Assembly (NCBI GenBank): GCA_023213315.1
Contig: JAKCPI010012605.1
Location: 62,001 to 126,000, forward strand
Length of the DNA stretch: 64,000 nt
DNA from: Euborellia annulipes
Lineage: Eukaryota > Arthropoda > Insecta > Dermaptera > Anisolabididae
Direction of reading: 5' to 3'
Numbering within the stretch: the stretch's first letter is position 1; each line of letters opens with the position of its first letter. Made by a program: the position numbers and the translations under genes. A model generated the notes under the pieces. It was given only the letters and a program-made list of their open reading frames with translations. It was not told where the DNA came from and ran no database searches. Of the stretch, positions 45,150 through 56,980 are shown one piece after another.

Positions 45150-45330
45150 AGATCGTCCTAATGACCTATCATTGAGTTATAAGTGGATCATTCATATATG
45201 GGTATATATCTATATATATGTATAAGCTCAATAACGTTACAAGACATCAATGCGCAAGCGCAACGGTGAGCAGTTCGATTTCCGGGTTACGGAATTTTTT
45301 TTTTGTTTACATTTATTTGAAATAAATTAT
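45150..45330. repeat. Two tRNA-like fragments
   Basis: On minus, GAGTTCGAATCGCAGG (about 45155-45140) looks like a B box. On plus, GCAGTTCGATTTCCGGG (45268-45285) does likewise and is followed by a T10 run. Neither folds into a full cloverleaf. They are probably SINE heads or tRNA pseudogenes. Confidence 0.4.
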
Positions 45331-45623
45331 TGATTATTATTAATGCAAATAGGTATCATAATATTATTATAATATTTAATTAAAATATGGATTAATAATA
45401 GAAGATAAAGAAACACATATAGTAGGCTACATAAATGGAAGTGGGGGGAGGATTTTTTTATTATTACTTTCAATTACGTTAATTTAATTTTTTAAGCATG
45501 ACATTTGATAAGGGAGGGGTGAATATAGGCCAAACACGTGGCAAGAACAAATTTCCGGAAGTGGAAAGAGGACATTACATTTGGGAAGGACCCAATTTTT
45601 CATAAGTCTTAATATGTCTTGTA

Positions 45624-45820
45624 CAGTGAGGGTCAAAATTAAGTCCCACCCATGCGTTTTCTACTTGTGATTATTTCATTGTTTTTATAAAAGAAAATGA
45701 AAATTTTTATTGGAAATTTTCTAGGTTTGAACCATGAGTTTCCATTAAAAAATTTTTGTAAAAACAATGAAATAATCACAAGTAGAAAACGCGGGTGGGA
45801 CTTAATATTGTCCCTCACTG
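45624..45820. mobile_element. Tc1/mariner-type MITE (family Z), copy 2
   Basis: Ends CAGTGAGGGTCAAAATTAAG and reversed CAGTGAGGGACAATATTAAG, TA on both sides (45622-45623, 45821-45822), 197 bp. The interior matches the 40110 copy (GGAAATTTTCTAGGTTTGAA). Confidence 0.9.
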
Positions 45821-46384
45821 TACATCATGTACTAGATGTGATAAAAATAATTTTCTTAATTTAATCATTATTTAATTAATAAATAGAATAATTAATATAA
45901 CTCTTTTAGAAGAGTTTGGATTAAAAAAAAAATCAAAAATAATTTGCTTAAAATTTACTATGACATATTATTTTGAATTCCTCCCACCGCACAAAAGGTG
46001 TAAATTCCGATTTATTTATCTCTATTTTGTTAATTTTAATAATATTCCGAAGGTTAATGTTGTTTGTATTTTACTTTGTCATTGACCCAAATGCCAAGTT
46101 CGAAGGTCATGAAATAAATTTAAAAAAATAAATAAATAAATTTCTTTGAGTTTATATTCTAAATATAAATTGGAATAAATAATCATTTAAAAAAAAAAAT
46201 ACGAGAAAGTAATAAATATATGAATTTAATTGAGAATGTTTTTTTTTCTTAATATAGAAAAAAGTAAGTGTTGTTATTTTTATACTACTCTCTTAATTCA
46301 ATGATATATTTCTTAAAATAACTCACTTATGAATTATATATTAAATAATATGTGAATATTTAATAAATAACATTTCAGAAACAC

Positions 46385-46497
46385 CCCGATGACTCACTTT
46401 CACTAAAAGCGCCTTGACAGATAGACCACCAAACATACACCGGACAAATGAGACGCCTCGGTTCAATTCCCGGGTGTGTCAAATTTTTTTTTATTAT
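46385..46497 (+). repeat. tRNA-like sequence with T-run
   Basis: CGCCTCGGTTCAATTCCCGG (46454-46473) resembles the T arm/B box, followed by GTGTGTCAAATTTTTTTTT. I could not build the acceptor or D stems, so it is not a functional tRNA call. Confidence 0.4.
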
Positions 46498-46499
46498 AA

Positions 46500-48168
46500 T
46501 GATAATAAATGTATTGTTACCTAGATCATATGGAACGTTTATTTTGAAAGTGTTGTAAGTCTATTGTTTCGAGAAAATTAAAGGTTAGCATATCTGTTAA
46601 ATAAAAAATCTAAGCAAACTATATGAGGTCTGGCAATTTGTTTTAGGCGAATTTGACTAAACTAATGTATATTTACACGCTGCAAATGGACTTGCACCAC
46701 TTTCAAAATTATCCATGTGTAAAAATCGTTTAATTTCAATTTTGAAAAAATCAAATACCGCTTAAAATATACTTCACATTAATCCAATTTTGTTTACAAA
46801 TAATGACACGATATAAAATAGAAGTAGTATTTTTAATTTTAGACGTTTAATTACATTGTTAAAATTACAAGATATTCATAGTATTTACTTATGCTCTGTA
46901 TGTGGCAGTGTTTTGAAATATTCATGATGCACCAGGTTGTAGGCCTATATAACTGCTTGATATCTTTATATTAATAAGTAACCTAACCTAGTAACTCTCG
47001 AAACGTGACCCCGAACAATCAGCGTGTGGAACGTACCCCGGTAGGTACAATGTATTTGTATATATTTATATATAGGCCTATATAAATAAATTTAACCCCT
47101 AAATGGCCTCTGTAGTCGAAAAGGGTTAACAAAAACACGTGAGACAATATAAACAAATGCAAAATAACAGACAACTGACAGGCAAACATCTGCTAAGCCA
47201 CCTACTTATGGAAATCGGACTTATACCACTTTCATAATCAATGATTACGCAATTTATTTGACTGACCAATTTTAAATAGTACAAAAGGAATAGGAATATT
47301 TTTAAGAAATATACCACTTACTATTTATACATAAAAAATTTACAAATTATGTGATATCTCATTTTTACTTTCTCTTACCCTATATATGAAATATATATTT
47401 TTTTTTTAATGGACTTACACCACCTAAAAATAAACGGTCCATATAGATATATATTTCGATTTATTTAGAGACAAATAAAAAATTTTTTTTAATGAAAATG
47501 ATCAATCAAATATGTCAGAATAAAATATAAATCTGGCCAGTAGGTTAGTTACATAAGAAAAAAGTTTATATATCTTTTAATCCCCTCACCTCTAAAATTT
47601 TTTTTATATAGTAGAATATTAATGTTTTGTTAGTTGTTGTAATGTCATTCAAATGTCAACATAGTATATTTCATTTGAATCGTTTTGTAGTGCTTTTGAA
47701 TTATAATAGTGTCAAGACATCTAAAATACAAGGAAGCGTATGTCGGTTTAATCTTTTGATTGAAATTCACAACTGGGGTTAGAAATGAATTGTTTATTCT
47801 GTAAAGGGGGGGGGGGGGATATAAAATTGAAATAAAAATATTTGAAACACAAGTTAGAATATAAAATATAGCTATATTATGTATCTTGGAACATGTTCCA
47901 GGGTTGTTCCAAGATACAAAAGGGAGTGAAATCAAACAAAGCCAGTAGCTAGAATAAATAACTAATTTAAACATATGTATTTACTTTTTGTACTTGTAAG
48001 AATAAACATTTCAATGTATAACAAACTTATCTACCATTGATGTCAAAAAATTTATAAAAAATTTCATACGAGTTGTTTTTTTTATTTATTTATTTTTTTA
48101 ACACACATTTTTTTCACGCACACCCCATATACACAGTCTTTTCGGCAACGTCAGGCCATATACTTTTT
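46500..48168. other. No recognised feature apart from a Family H 5' scrap
   Basis: ACTTTCTCTTACCCTATATA at 47367-47398 (plus) is a bare Family H 5' end. A G13 run lies at 47807-47819. The open frames in this stretch, including the 109-residue one at 47645-47974 (minus), show no family signature or codon bias. Confidence 0.5.
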
Positions 48169-48810
48169 ACTTTCTCTTACCCTATATATGAAATATATAG
48201 AGAGAAAGTATTGGATTCATGTCAAAAATTCGATGTCGAGATTTTGATGGATCTTCACGTTTTGAGGTCCCCTGAATCCAAAAAAGTGGTTTTCGCGACA
48301 TGGTCTGTCTGTGTGTCTGTGAACAAAATATCTCAATAACGAAAAGAGCTAGGAAGTTGAAATTGTATATTTAAGTTAGGCACCCCCCATGGGACGTGAC
48401 ACGAAGCTTTTGAACAAAATCGGCCAAAGAGTACTAGTACTTTACTGATGTACTTTTTCAGTTTTTTTTCGATTTTCTCAAAATTTGCTCCAACGATTTT
48501 TTTTTTAATTCATAAATCAATTATTTTTTAGATGCTCTTTAAAATGTATATTCTCATTTTGCGATTGAAATCTTCTGAAGACCACTTTACTCTTGTATTT
48601 CATAGAAAAGATAGGAGAAATGGTTCCCATGGTAACAAAATATAAATATTTTCCCATACTTATAAATTTTACATAGTGAATACAATTGTTCCGTACTGTC
48701 GGGAACTAAATATATGTCGACACGAAAAATCTGGTGTGACAAGCACAGAACACAACTTTCGATTACCGAAGGTAAGAGAAAGTTGTGTGCTGTGCGCCAG
48801 TCACACCAGA
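48169..48810 (+). mobile_element. Family H full-length reference copy
   Basis: A 642-bp copy with all parts in order. ACTTTCTCTTACC and the AT-rich 5' hairpin (GAGAGAAAGTA) come first, then TCGATGTCGAGATTTTGATG. TTTTGAGGTCCCCTGAATCC, GTACTAGTACTTTACTGATG and TTAGATGCTCTTTAAAATGT follow, then GGTTCCCATGGTAACAAAAT and ATATGTCGACACGAAAAATC. The 3' hairpin is GGTGTGACAAGCACAGAACA ... GGTAAGAGAAAGT ... CAGTCACACCAGA. The left edge follows T5 and the right edge is followed by T5. Confidence 0.9.
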
Positions 48811-48854
48811 TTTTTAAGATAACCATTATTTGTTAGTATAATATATATATAAAT

Positions 48855-48972
48855 TGAGAGTCCAGGCAGATTTATTTAAGCTTAAATAAATTCATTGGAC
48901 TGCCTGGACCCGAACCCGCGACCCTTGGTATACAAGGTCAGCACGCTAGCAACTACACCGCGGCCCGAGGGC
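48855..48972 (-). mobile_element. SINE family S, copy (minus)
   Basis: On minus: CTCGGGCCGCGGTGTAGTTG (A box region), GGGTCGCGGGTTCGGGTCC (B box) and CAGGCAGTCCAATGAAT, then a shortened body with TTTATTTAAGCTTAAATAAA. The B box is better preserved than in the 23738 copy. Confidence 0.8.
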
Positions 48973-49001
48973 TGAGTTGTCTAAATTCGTATGATCTGAT
49001 T

Positions 49002-49242
49002 CATTGGCGTAGCCAGAAATTTTTGATGGGGGGATCAAGAAATTTTTTTCAAAAATTTAAGATTATTTTAAGGTATTTATAAATCATCATTTTGGTTTGT
49101 GTTTTTAGCTAGAGTAAATTATTATATTTTACCTTCTCTTACCCTATGTGAAATATAATTTGTATTAAATATTTAGTCATGGCTTGGGTCCCATGGGGGG
49201 GGGGGGTTTGAACCCCCAACCCCCCCCCTGGCTACGCCTATG
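49002..49242. mobile_element. G-tract MITE, hAT-like, with a Family H scrap inside
   Basis: Ends CATTGGCGTAGCCAG and reversed CATAGGCGTAGCCAG, flanked by ATCTGATT and ATATGATT (7 of 8). It has G13 and C-runs at the right. At 49131-49157, ACCTTCTCTTACCCTATGTG AAATATA is the Family H 5' end. Confidence 0.8.
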
Positions 49243-49929
49243 ATATGATTTGATGCAAGGCAACCAAAATGACTGATTTATGGATTTATTAATCTATTCA
49301 TTGGTAATTCCGGTTGCCTATCTTTCAGCTAAGGAAAGAGGATAAATTTATAAATAATACAATATATAATTATACAAAGCTAAATATTCAAAACTATTTT
49401 AGATTTGAAGTGTATTATTTAGACAGCTGATTTTAAACAAATAGAAAAATATTTTTTTTTTTTTGAATTGAAGATTATTACTTATATATAAACGGCAAAC
49501 GAACTAAATCACATAGAAATATTAAAAAAGAAATTTAAAGCCCAATAAAATACGTGAAAATGTATAAAACTACTTTTGAAGCAACCTGTTTATAAAATGG
49601 GAAAAGTCAATGAAAGAGAAGGGATGGGGGATGAAGGGGGGCGAGTATGATGGTATTGTCCCTCTCACTGGGGAATCACCACGTCTCATATATATTTACA
49701 TATTCAATAATAAAAAAAAATTGTGAATCATTTTAAGTGATCAAAAACGTGATAAGAATATGTAATAAGTATTGATTTAGAAATTGTACAAGTTTAAGAT
49801 AGATCGTAAATTAGAATTAATTCATTTAAATTATTTTACAAGCTTTATAATAAAAGATGTGGTTAATGGAAATTTCAACAATATATTTCAATCCGTAAAA
49901 TATCCTGTTTGAAAGGAAAATTTGTGTTT

Positions 49930-50110
49930 AGGATATAAAATTCGCTAATGTCCATCTGTGTTTGGGCAGCTTCCTATTGGGATTTCGAAATGAAATTTTA
50001 TATGCTCAAGGAGAACCTTCTAGGGAATACAGGAAATATCCATAACTTTTTGAGTTATTAATTGTTAAAGCTACCCTTAGGAAATGTATGAGGAAACAAT
50101 TATATATTCT
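49930..50110 (+). repeat. Dispersed repeat X, fragment
   Basis: AATTCGCTAATGTCCATCTG, GGGATTTCGAAATGAAATTT, GAACCTTCTAGGGAATACAG and AACTTTTTGAGTTATTAATT match the copies at 7115 and 10145-10330. A minus-strand piece lies at about 51590-51715. Confidence 0.65.
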
Positions 50111-50134
50111 ATTTGACGGAGGTGTAGCTGATTA

Positions 50135-50342
50135 TATCTAGATTAAAGATTTCTGGATTCCTCCAATGGGCAAGCAGCTAGTAGTTTTTTCAATTTATAT
50201 TTGTTAATGTGCCAGGGCCCTGATCATGGTCCTATATGCGACCGAAACGCCGGCCCTGGCACATTAATAGATATAAATTAAAAAAAAAAGTACTAGCTGC
50301 TTGCTCATTGGAGAAATCCAGAAACCTTTAATCAATTATATA
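50135..50342. mobile_element. Palindrome with hammerhead-like core
   Basis: Arms of about 100 bp (TTTCTGGATT-CTCCAATG, AGCAGCTAGTA) pair around a central 54 bp, 50209-50262 on plus. Stem I GTGCCAGGGCC/GGCCCTGGCAC is perfect over 11 bp. CTGATCA replaces CTGATGA, stem II is GGTC/GACC, then GAAA and CGCC. The fold is intact, but G12 and the base before the cleavage site are changed, so it is probably inactive. Confidence 0.65.
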
Positions 50343-50643
50343 TTGTTTGACCAACACCCAATAGGAAGTAAATTTTGCAATCTTATTGGGATCTTTAGCA
50401 TTTCAATACTCTACCTGGTGGCTTAAAGTCGAACTAGCCATTGTAGGATAAACCTTCATATGTTTAACGTGATATAAGGGACAAGAACATTTAAACATCT
50501 GATATAATTGTATTATTTAAAAAAAAGTTATAACCCACGAGTAAACATTATTGTTAGATTAATAAATAATACATACATACACTAATATATTCACAAATAT
50601 GAAATTTTCTCCTTATAAAATTAAAAGTAATGTGTATCTATTT

Positions 50644-50712
50644 TGTGTTTATGGGTGTAAAAGTCATGCATCTAAGCATGCAACAGTTCGATTTCATTAT
50701 TTTCCAAAAAAA
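50644..50712 (+). pseudogene. THAP zinc-finger N-terminal fragment
   Basis: CVYGCKSHASKHATVRFHYF followed by PKK fits the start of a THAP domain (C-x3-C, then the F-H-x-F-P motif). It stops after about 23 residues; no W or C-x2-H half follows. It is probably a relic of a transposon gene. Confidence 0.55.
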
Positions 50713-50742
50713 AAGACAGTATAGTGAAAATTATAAATAATT

Positions 50743-51392
50743 TTATTGTAGAAGAATCAATCTATCAGATTTAGAAGCCTTCTTTTTAATTTTTGCCTCT
50801 ATCTTTTCTTGTTTTTCTCCAAAACAATTGTGCTCGAGCAAAGGCCTCTCATATCGTATTTTTTTAAGAGCTGATTTATGTGGTGCACTCCAAACACATT
50901 CACGTGATATTTTTTAAATCTTCTAAATTATTTTTGTAAGTACAAAAAAAAAAATTATTAATTTTATATTTAATTACCGGTATTAATTTTTTAGTTAATT
51001 TATCATTTAATTATCTTGTATTTATTATTACAATAAAATATTTCAAACACTTTTTGGCTAACATCATATCAGATATCATAAATAGCGGTTACAGAATAAA
51101 AGTACAGCCCCAAATGTGCTTGCAGGTACTTCCCTAATCCAGCCTTATACGAGCATCCATCCCAATTGTTTTATTATTATTATAAAATTTGATCATTTAT
51201 TTCATTAAGTTCTTCTCGTAAACTTGTTGTTTGTAAACAGAAAGCAAGAATTTGGTCTGTCATTGAAACTGTCATTACTATTACTCACTTTAAAACATGA
51301 CCAGGATCAATAATATTATCTCCACAAATAAAATTTCTATTAGTAAGTATGGCAGAAGAAAACCTACAAATTTCCTGTATCGTCACACCCAT
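50743..51392 (-). pseudogene. SWIM zinc-finger protein relic
   Basis: On minus, from ATG at 51392: MGVTIQEICRFSSAILTNRN then FICGDNIIDPGHVLK. After a break come DQILAFCLQTTSLREELNEI and CSYKAGLGKYLQAH (about 51155-51114). After another break WSAPHKSALKKIRYERPLLE continues to a stop at 50743. The order matches the SWIM-finger proteins common in invertebrate transposon-related families. Two SWIM cysteines appear replaced by tyrosine, and stops and frame changes interrupt it. The T-rich string before the last part could be an old intron. Confidence 0.6.
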
Positions 51393-52007
51393 TTTTTATT
51401 TTTAATTAAACTTTTTGTCTCATAAAACACGAGTACTTGCGTATCAGCTCAGCCATTCAATCCTACAATCGCTAGTTCATTTTTTGCCACCAGGTGAAGC
51501 CACGCCTCTCCCATAGATCCCAATAGAGGATAAACAAATTGAGAGGTTAAGTAATTTCTCCATATTTAAGAAAAACAAGTGGCTGCTTGAGGATTTGTTT
51601 GCATTCATGGAATATACAAATGAAAAGAATACATAAATATTTCTCTATACATTTCCTATGGGAGAAATCGTAACTTTAAGAATTAATAACTCAAAAATTG
51701 GAAGTGCTAGGGACCAAAATGTATTTTTCCAGACAGACACCGGAGTCTCTGCATAAGCTCTCTCCCTCTTAGCTAAAAAGGGATGTTTCAACAAATGTTT
51801 TATCTTCATCAATCCTCTCAAGTGTCATTCATAAGTATAAGTTGCGGGATTTAGAAAATATTTGTAGAATCCTTTGATAGGTGAATACATAAATCACTTT
51901 TTAAATAAAAACAGATTATATTTGTTGAGTGTGGAAGTGGCTGTGATTAATATCTTAAAAGAATGGAAGGAGGTAGCAGCCAGGAAGGAGTGTCTCCAAA
52001 ACAATGA

Positions 52008-52072
52008 AACTCCCAGATATTCGCGACGTTTCGGTCCAAATTTATTTGACCATCATCAGGCAATCAGGAGTT
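52008..52072 (-). ncRNA. Hammerhead ribozyme motif, inverted partner
   Basis: The same sequence as the plus-strand motif at 52447-52511, on the opposite strand: CTGATGA at 52059-52053, GAAA at 52032-52029, CGTC at 52028-52025. A transcript through both arms would base-pair the two copies instead of folding each. Confidence 0.55.
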
Positions 52073-52446
52073 GTCATATGTAAATTTATATAAATATATT
52101 TAATCATATGTTGCTTCGGACTTGTTAATGACATTAAAATTTTGCTCATCTGCAATCGAAGGCTTAGATATGTGAGAAGTAATGACCTTTTTTTTTTTTT
52201 TTTTCTTCTTTATCAAATGTTAATTTCTACAACATTAAATTTATAACCGATCTTATATAAATCTTTTTATTTAAATTATATTACTGATTTCAATTTTCAA
52301 AAATTCTTTTTCTAAAGCAATTAAGAATTAATTAATTACTTCCTCACATATCTAAGCCTTCGATTGCAGATGAGCAAAATTTTAATGTCATTAACAAGTC
52401 CGAAGCAACATATGATTAAATATATTTATATAAATTTACATATGAC

Positions 52447-52511
52447 AACTCCTGATTGCCTGATGATGGTCAAATAAATTTGGACCGAAACGTCGCGAAT
52501 ATCTGGGAGTT
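52447..52511 (+). ncRNA. Hammerhead ribozyme motif, canonical core
   Basis: In order: stem I strand AACTCC..ATTGC, CTGATGA (52460-52466), stem II GGTC/GACC (52468-52471, 52483-52486), GAAA (52487-52490), CGTC (52491-52494, cleavage expected after C52494), and stem I return strand GCGAAT..GGAGTT. Stem III is only the palindrome ACGT, as in hammerheads that act as dimers. Stem I contains an internal loop, as type I hammerheads need for loop contacts. Confidence 0.6.
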
Positions 52512-52580
52512 TCATTGTTTTGGAGACACTCCTTCCTGGCTGCTACCTCCTTCCATTCTTTTAAGATAAAAACAGATTAT

Positions 52581-54783
52581 TTCACAACCCAATAACTATG
52601 TAATGTATCTAATAATGTAATGTATATAATAATAAAATATTATGATGGTGAAAAATTTAATCCTCCTTTTATATATCTTACGTTTCAGGTCTTAAGGACC
52701 CAAGAAATGAAAAAAAAATCTTAATGCCCGTCTGTGTATGAGTGTGTTAACTTTTTATTAAAAATTCAAAAAGTTCATTTATATTGTTTGTATTATTTGA
52801 AGAAGTAAAAGAAATAAAGTTATAAAAAGTTGAATATAAACCATTTATATACAAATAAGAAAAAAGTATGTTTTAGTAGGATTAAATGATGGAATTATTA
52901 AAGTAACAAAAAACGATAAAATCGTGTGGCAGTGTTGAATACATTTCAAATAAGAGCGAAAGCGGAAAGTTATATCCGTTTATTCTAGGATATGTGATAA
53001 GAATACGTCACTAGGAAATGTTAACATTCAAGCCGATGTACTGCTATAGCATGGAAGGAAAATTTTAAAACAATCTAATCAATTTAACGATATATATATA
53101 TATATATATAGGCCTAATAATAAATAATTTTATTATAAATGAAATTTATGTAATCAACAATAAATAATATTGAATTTTATTTATGTTTATTTAACGCTCT
53201 TTATTTATTTTCTATTAAAAATGATATTAATAAATAATTTTATTTTCCCTTACTATAGTAGTAGGGGAAAGTATTATGATAGTCAAAAATGTAACCCCTA
53301 TCAAATCAAAAGGAATTCAAATTTTATTTTATCTCTTGAACCAATCAACGGAGGATGAAAATTAATTTATAATTGGAGAAGGGTTCAGGACGTGTAACTT
53401 TCCCTCCTTTCCTTAAGTAGCTATGAAAGAAGGAAGAATTAAATGAGACAAATATTTTAATTTGGACTAAAATATTTGGTCCAAGGGATGCTGAAAAATT
53501 CGCGGATCTTAATATTGAATAAATAATGGTGGATCTTTGAGTGTGGACCGAAACACTTTAAATTTTAGTATCTACTTAGGATCTTATAGGATTATAAACA
53601 TGTAATTTTCATCCTTATTCAAAAGAGTATCCAGAAATAAAAATTAAATAATTTGGAGTCCTTTTGGAATTATAAAATGTTTATAAACATATCAGCTACA
53701 GCTACGTTCTACTATTCAAATGTTTATAATATTACAAATTTTAAATATAAATTATATACGAGCATTTTATTTTAAGCTTCTAAAATATCTTAGTTCAAGT
53801 CCCCAAAGAATCCCTTCCCCTTTGGGTGCACTTATGACGGGTAAATTATATATAAATTTGTTTTTTCAAACAAATGATAATCTAATTAGGATAAATTATC
53901 ATAAAATAAAATAAAAATTTAAATAAAATATTCCTCTAAGGAAAAATAATAATAGAAATAAAGTTGAAATGATAATTTAATTGTAGACATTTGGTTTGAA
54001 TAATTATTTTATGTATGAGCAGTCGAAAAATAAATATTATTTTTTTTTCCAAAGGGTGTCTTATTTAATTGCTATTGAGAAATATTTTCTATATAAGTGT
54101 ATCTAATTTAATCCTCATAATATAATAAAAATGGCTGTAGAATCAAAAGAGCAAATTAAATTAGGAGACGTAAGAGATGATACACTTGAGGAAAAATTAT
54201 TCTCATGCTTATTTGCAGATGGAAGGCAAAGTTAATGAAAAATAAGTTTTTATTTTTATTAACATAACTAACATCCCGATTCAGATCTGAAAAATTATAT
54301 TCCATATAGGCCTATATATATAACATGTGAAAATTGTATAGACCTACCAGTATAACCGGTTGATTTTATAATTGCATTTTATCACAAAAAATCAATGATA
54401 TTTTTAATTTAGAAAAAGAAATTTTAATAACAGAGTACAGTTATTTCGTAATGTAAAAAAATACAAGATTATTATAGCCGTGAATTTTTCGAGAAGGAAA
54501 TTGAAATTATTTAAAGCGATAGCTTTTTGTTAAAGATTAAGAAAATGTTTAAAAACAAAAAATTATATATGCTCAATAAATTGTTTTCGATCCCCAAAGC
54601 GTAGAAACCACGTAAAAATAATTTGACTAATATCAAAATATGAGAAAATATTTTTGTATTAAATATGAAAAAATTTAGAAATCCAGTTGGGCAACGTTTC
54701 TAAAGATTTTTTTTTTTTTTTCATCCAGTTTATAGATAGAACAAATTTCTATTTAATAAACTAACGAAAACAATTCAAAAAAA
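52581..54783. other. No recognised feature
   Basis: AT-rich with a TA microsatellite at 53091-53111. The open frames (53170-53358, 53720-53914) have no family signature. Confidence 0.5.
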
Positions 54784-55429
54784 ATCTGGTGTGACTGGCG
54801 CACAGCACACAACTCTCTCTTACCTTCGGTATTCGAAAGTTGTGTTCTGTGCTTTTCACACCAGATTTTTCGTGTCGACATATATTAAGTTTCCGCCGAT
54901 ATATTAAAATTCAAGATGTAAAATTTATAAAAATGGGAAAATATTTATATTTTATAACCATGGCAACCATTTCTCCAATCTTTCCTTTGAAATACAAAAG
55001 TAAAGTGTGCTTCAAACAATTTTGAGAGCAAAATGAGAATATACATTTCAGAGAGCATCTAAAAAATAAATGATTTTTGAATTTTAAACAAAATCGTTAA
55101 AGAGAATTTTGATAAAATCGAAAAAAATTGAAAAAGTACATCAGTAAAGTACTAGTACTTTTTGGCTGATTTTGATTAAAAGCTTATTTTCACGGTCCCG
55201 GGAGGTGTTTAACTTAAATATAACATTTCAGCCTCATAGCTCAATTCTTTCATGCTTAAAATTGAACACATACAGACACACAGACAGACCATGTCGCGAA
55301 AACCACTTTTTTGGATTCAGGGGACCTCAAAACGTATATATCCATTAAAATCACGACATCGAATTTTTGACATGAATCCAATACTTTCTTTCTATACATA
55401 TTTACATATATATAGAGGTAAGAGAAAGT
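54784..55429 (-). mobile_element. Family H full-length copy
   Basis: Runs from ATCTGGTGTGACTGGCGCAC (3' hairpin) via CGTGTCGACATATATTAAGT, TTTATAACCATGGCAACCAT and AAAGTACTAGTACTTTTTGG to GGTAAGAGAAAGT. It is the same length class as the 48169 copy, on the other strand. Confidence 0.9.
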
Positions 55430-56317
55430 AATATAAATATATAAAAAATAAAATAAACAATTGCCAGTCTCTGCTCTTGCAACCCTTCCTTGATACAACT
55501 CAAAAGCCACAGCTACAATACTAAATATTCAAAGAGAAAAATTCATAAATTTTCCCGATATTTCATATTTTTAGTTTAGTATATAGAATTTCTTCTTTCA
55601 AATTTCTCCATAATTTTACTGAATAAGACCACTTAATCAAACGTCAATAGCCGAATTTTCCATTAAATGTATGTATGCCCTTTGGTTATCATAAATATTA
55701 TGTATGAATTATTTACTTTTTCTAACATAATTGAATCAATAAAAATAGATAAGATATTCAACTAGGACATTTAGCCATGGGGACAGTTTATTGATATCCT
55801 GATAACAGGTTTAAACGTAACAGGTAGAGTTTTATTAAAAAAAAAAAAAGACTTTACTATAAATAAACGATAATCTAATTGGGTTAAATTGTATTCTTAT
55901 AAATATTCAAACAAATATCCAGTGTAAAAAAAGAAGGGTTTTGGGTTGCATATTAATAAGGCGAAAACTAAAATATTTAAATACAGGCATCAAAAAATTA
56001 GGTGTGACTAGTAGCACCATATTTTTTGATAATATGTCAACAGATATTTAGTTTCCGTCAGTAGGTCCTACATTAGATAGAATTCAATAGATAAAATTTA
56101 TAAACATGAGCAAATATTAATATTTTGATATAACAAAGCTGTGAGCGTTATTTATTGGCGAGGCTAAATATCCCCCCCCCTCCCCCCATTGAATACTAAT
56201 ATCTGAAAAAGATATTTAATATTTTGTTACCATGGGAACTATTTCTTCTATCTTTTCTATGAAGTAAGTAGTAAAGTGTGCTTCAAACAATTTTGAGGGC
56301 AAAATATTAATAATATA

Positions 56318-56980
56318 CCATCTATTGCAATAGTATTGAGACTAGAGCCCGGTAGTTAGGCAACCTAAATGGCACACGCTCACTAAACTGTTTTTATATA
56401 ATACAATATTTTTCCCTCGGGCTTGGTGTAGGGCTTAGGCGTGCTGGCTTTGTATACCAAGGGTCGAGGGTTCTGATCCCAGGCAGTCGGATGATTTTAA
56501 GCCATTTGGATAGTAAATGGCTTAAATAAAAATGCCTGAATCCCAAATACCATATATATATTTAAATAACGGTTATCGTCAAAAGTCTTATGTGGCCTAA
56601 GTTGCCGAAGTCTGTGAGTGTGAGTGTGAATGAGAAAAAAGTGTCTGTAAAAAAAAAAGATACAATATTTTTATTAATTCAATTACCCGACAAAAGTAAA
56701 GGTGTGCTGCCTTGAGCCGAACCACGGGTCCACCAATTGGAATTCGGTGTTCGGGTATTTGAATTTACTCAGAAAGCAATTTTAGTCAGTCGATGTTATA
56801 TAATATCTTAAATATTATATATGTAATTTCTTTTATAAATGTTTGAGATAATTTTTATGGTTATTATTTTGTTAAAAAGCCCTAATGTCTGCTTTGAAAA
56901 AGATATTTCTCACATAGACAAGCTGCTATTTGGGCTGCCTAACTACCGGGCTTCAGTCTCAATACTATTGCAATAGATAT
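56318..56980. mobile_element. MITE family Y, copy 3, with a SINE inside
   Basis: The left end CCATCTATTGCAATAGTATT and the diverged right end are 663 bp apart instead of about 262. The excess is the SINE at 56414-56659 plus about 100 bp of unassigned sequence after it. TA flanks the left end. Confidence 0.75.
56414..56659 (+). mobile_element. SINE family S copy with 13-bp target duplication
   Basis: ATACAATATTTTT occurs at 56401-56413 and 56660-56672. Head CCCTCGGGCTTGGTGTAG, B-box region GGGTCGAGGGTTCTGATCCC, then GCCATTTGGATAGTAAATGG and an A-rich tail. At 246 bp it defines the full length of the family. Confidence 0.9.

Larger units (their letters stand above)
51920..52565. mobile_element. 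Penelope-like fold-back with two canonical hammerhead cores
   Basis: ATAAAAACAGATTAT at 51905-51919 and 52566-52580 is a perfect 15-bp duplication. Between them, arms 51951-52178 and 52330-52567 are almost exact reverse complements around a 150-bp AT-rich loop. Each arm holds a hammerhead motif facing outward (minus 52072-52008; plus 52447-52511). The open frame at 51874-52083 is an artefact. Confidence 0.75.

Noticed and set aside
46385..46497. Functional tRNA gene
   Set aside because: A B box is visible, but no consistent acceptor, D and anticodon stems could be drawn; the same applies to the motifs near 45150, 45268 and 44155.
47645..47974. 109-residue open frame on minus
   Set aside because: No family signature, low-complexity AT-driven composition, no splice context, and it crosses a G13 run.
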